From Fidelibacterota bacterium (GTDB lineage Bacteria; Fidelibacterota; UBA2242; JAFGTP01), in the NCBI GenBank assembly GCA_029939785.1, contig JAOZSG010000190.1:1-6777 (forward strand): DNA of 6,777 nucleotides, read 5' to 3'. Position 1 is the first letter of the stretch. Every line of letters starts with the position of its first letter. A model generated the notes under the pieces. It had not been told where the DNA came from and did no database searches. It saw only the letters and a program-made list of their open reading frames with translations. The translations under genes and the position numbers were made by a program. This document shows positions 5,124-6,777 of the stretch, one piece after another.

Positions 5124-6777
5124 ATGACACAATTTAGAAAACCAATAAAAAAAAATAATGCAAAATTATTAAAATGGCATAAGGCATTTATCAAGTCAAT
5201 AATTATTGTAATACTTGGTCTGTTTTCAATAATTGCGATATTAATATTTTCTTCTCAAAACTTGCCTTCAATAGAACAATTACAACGTTTTGAACCTCAA
5301 TTAATTACAAAAATATATTCCGCTGATGGAGAAGTGATATATAAATTTGCAACTCAAAAGCGGACAATTATATCACCGGAACAGGTACCACAGGCAATGA
5401 GACATGCTGTTATGGCTATAGAAGATGCTCAGTTTCGGAAGCATTGGGGATTTAGTATTCGTGGTTTTGTTCGAGCTCTTATTAGTAATGTTGTGTTTGG
5501 GAAAAGATATGGTGCAAGTACTCTTACTCAACAGTTGGCGAGGATTCTTTATGAAGATATTGGTTTTGAAAAAACAGTAACAAGGAAGATCAAAGAATTA
5601 ATTACAGCCCTTATGCTGGAGAAAATGTACACAAAGGATGAAATATTACATATGTATATTAATGCCAGTTATATGGGGCATGGTACAGGTGGAATAGAAG
5701 CAGCAGCCAACAGATATTGGAAAAAACATGCATGGGAATTATCCATTGATGAATGTGCTTATTTGGCAGGCATCATCCAGAATGCCGGCAGATACTCGCC
5801 ACTACTACATCCTGAAACAGGATTTCAAAGAAGAAACTATGTTCTTTTCAGAATGAAAGAATTAGGATATATTACTGAGGAAAAATTTACAATATTAAGA
5901 AATTCACCAATCAATTTTCCGGCAAAAGAAGAAACTCAGAAAATTGCTCCATATTTTGTAGAACATATCAGAAGAATCATACAAAAAGAAGATGATAAAC
6001 TTGGTGTGGATTTATATAAAGACGGGTTAAAAATTTATACAACTTTGGATACAAGATTACAGGCAATTGCCGATACAGTTTTTCAAAAACAAATAAAAAA
6101 ACAGCAAAAAGTTTTAAACAATAGATTACTCAGAAATCCAAAAGAATTACGAAGCCTGATTTCTGATTCTACAGTTACTCTGCTTGAATTACAAGAGATG
6201 ATTAGAGGTGAACGTAATATAAAAAAATCTCTAAGGAAACAATTGCTTGTTCAAGGAGCTTTTATTGCTCTTAATCCATCTAATGGTAATATCATTGCAA
6301 TGATCGGTGGGCGAGATTATGAAGAATCAGAATTCAACAGAGCCACACAGGCAAAAAGACAGCCGGGCTCTGTTTTTAAACCAATAGTTTATACTACGGC
6401 AATTGATAATGGTTTTCCACTAACTACAACATTACTTAATCAACCTGTTACTCTCATAGAAGACAATGGAACAAGATGGACACCGGAAAACTCAAATGGA
6501 AAATATGGTGGTCCGACAACTTTGCGTGAAGGAATACAATGGTCAACAAATACTATAGCCGCCAGAATTATTGTTGAACTAATATCAACAGAATCAGTAA
6601 TAGAAACAGCCAAAAGAATGCACATTTCTACACATATTCCAAATTATAATTCAATTGCACTGGGTGCAGGTGTTGTAATACCACTTGAAATGGTTTCAGC
6701 TTATGGTATTTTCCAAAATAAAGGTGTTTGGTCTGAGCCTCATTGCATAACAAGAATTGAAGATAGATATGGTAATA
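5124..6777 (+). CDS. mrcA: Class A penicillin-binding protein 1A (3' end outside window)
   Basis: Bifunctional peptidoglycan synthase: glycosyltransferase (polymerises lipid II into glycan strands) plus DD-transpeptidase (cross-links peptide stems), anchored in the inner membrane and acting in the periplasm. Seen over 551 codons with no stop: a basic cytoplasmic tail (1-20) and one membrane helix (~21-43). The GT51 domain (~55-235) has the motif EDAQFRKHWG with catalytic Glu100, GASTLTQQLA (130-139), RKIKE (154-158) and EKMYTKDEILHMYIN (166-180). A linker follows with KDGLKIYTTLD (299-309). The transpeptidase domain starts at ~378 with GAFIALNPSNG, SVFK (nucleophile Ser416, Lys419) and STN (474-476). 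The KTG motif would lie beyond 6777. Only a ~50-residue charged, probably helical stretch (~322-376) separates linker and transpeptidase, with no obvious OB-like insert. The ATG at 5124 is the only sensible start: the next in-frame ATG (Met92) would remove the membrane anchor. No clear Shine-Dalgarno precedes it. The symbol is by family; ponA is a synonym in other groups. Confidence 0.95.
   Translation, partial: MTQFRKPIKKNNAKLLKWHKAFIKSIIIVILGLFSIIAILIFSSQNLPSIEQLQRFEPQLITKIYSADGEVIYKFATQKRTIISPEQVPQAMRHAVMAIEDAQFRKHWGFSIRGFVRALISNVVFGKRYGASTLTQQLARILYEDIGFEKTVTRKIKELITALMLEKMYTKDEILHMYINASYMGHGTGGIEAAANRYWKKHAWELSIDECAYLAGIIQNAGRYSPLLHPETGFQRRNYVLFRMKELGYITEEKFTILRNSPINFPAKEETQKIAPYFVEHIRRIIQKEDDKLGVDLYKDGLKIYTTLDTRLQAIADTVFQKQIKKQQKVLNNRLLRNPKELRSLISDSTVTLLELQEMIRGERNIKKSLRKQLLVQGAFIALNPSNGNIIAMIGGRDYEESEFNRATQAKRQPGSVFKPIVYTTAIDNGFPLTTTLLNQPVTLIEDNGTRWTPENSNGKYGGPTTLREGIQWSTNTIAARIIVELISTESVIETAKRMHISTHIPNYNSIALGAGVVIPLEMVSAYGIFQNKGVWSEPHCITRIEDRYGN

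Noticed and set aside
6440..6625. Minus-strand 61-codon open frame.
   Set aside because: It lies opposite the transpeptidase domain of PBP1A, whose SxN motif and conserved frame explain this DNA.

Overview
The window is AT-rich bacterial DNA with two complete genes on the minus strand and the 5' part of one gene on the plus strand. Both minus-strand products are secreted proteins that end in the 'NYPNPFNP...' C-terminal domain (type A sorting domain of the type IX secretion system, with a FlgD-like Ig fold). That tail, the low G+C and the A-rich leaders point to a member of the Fibrobacteres-Chlorobi-Bacteroidetes superphylum or a neighbouring candidate phylum (for example Ignavibacteria, Cloacimonadota, Marinimicrobia or Delongbacteria-like lineages). 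I cannot fix the phylum from this window.

Layout: 1-105 is a short stretch with no gene I can support. 106-1917 (minus) encodes a ~603-residue secreted protein with a TolB/PD40-like beta-propeller, an Ig-like stalk and the sorting domain. 1918-2112 holds its ribosome-binding site and a candidate promoter. 2113-4926 (minus) encodes a 937-residue secreted protein with a different repeat-type propeller, three cadherin-like modules (the outer two being duplicates), a fibronectin-like segment and the same sorting domain. 4927-5123 is a very AT-rich divergent intergenic region (about 22 G/C in the 183 bases 4941-5123) with a strong Shine-Dalgarno for the 937-residue gene, candidate promoters in both directions and an imperfect direct repeat. 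5124 to the right edge (plus) is a class A penicillin-binding protein of the PBP1A type, open at the window end; its third transpeptidase motif (KTG) lies outside.

How the genes relate: the two minus-strand genes share an architecture (signal peptide, apparent seven-bladed propeller, Ig-like stalk, sorting tail) and a similar promoter-like element, TTGATT-N15-TATAAA with TGT before the second hexamer. They may therefore be expressed as two separate units of one class of exported or surface proteins. The PBP is a housekeeping cell-wall enzyme transcribed divergently, with no evident functional link.

I see no RNA gene, mobile element, CRISPR array or clear rho-independent terminator. Nothing here amounts to a new biological system. 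The observations most worth checking are the shared promoter-like element, the internal domain duplication and the homopolymer run between the ribosome-binding site and the start of the 937-residue gene.
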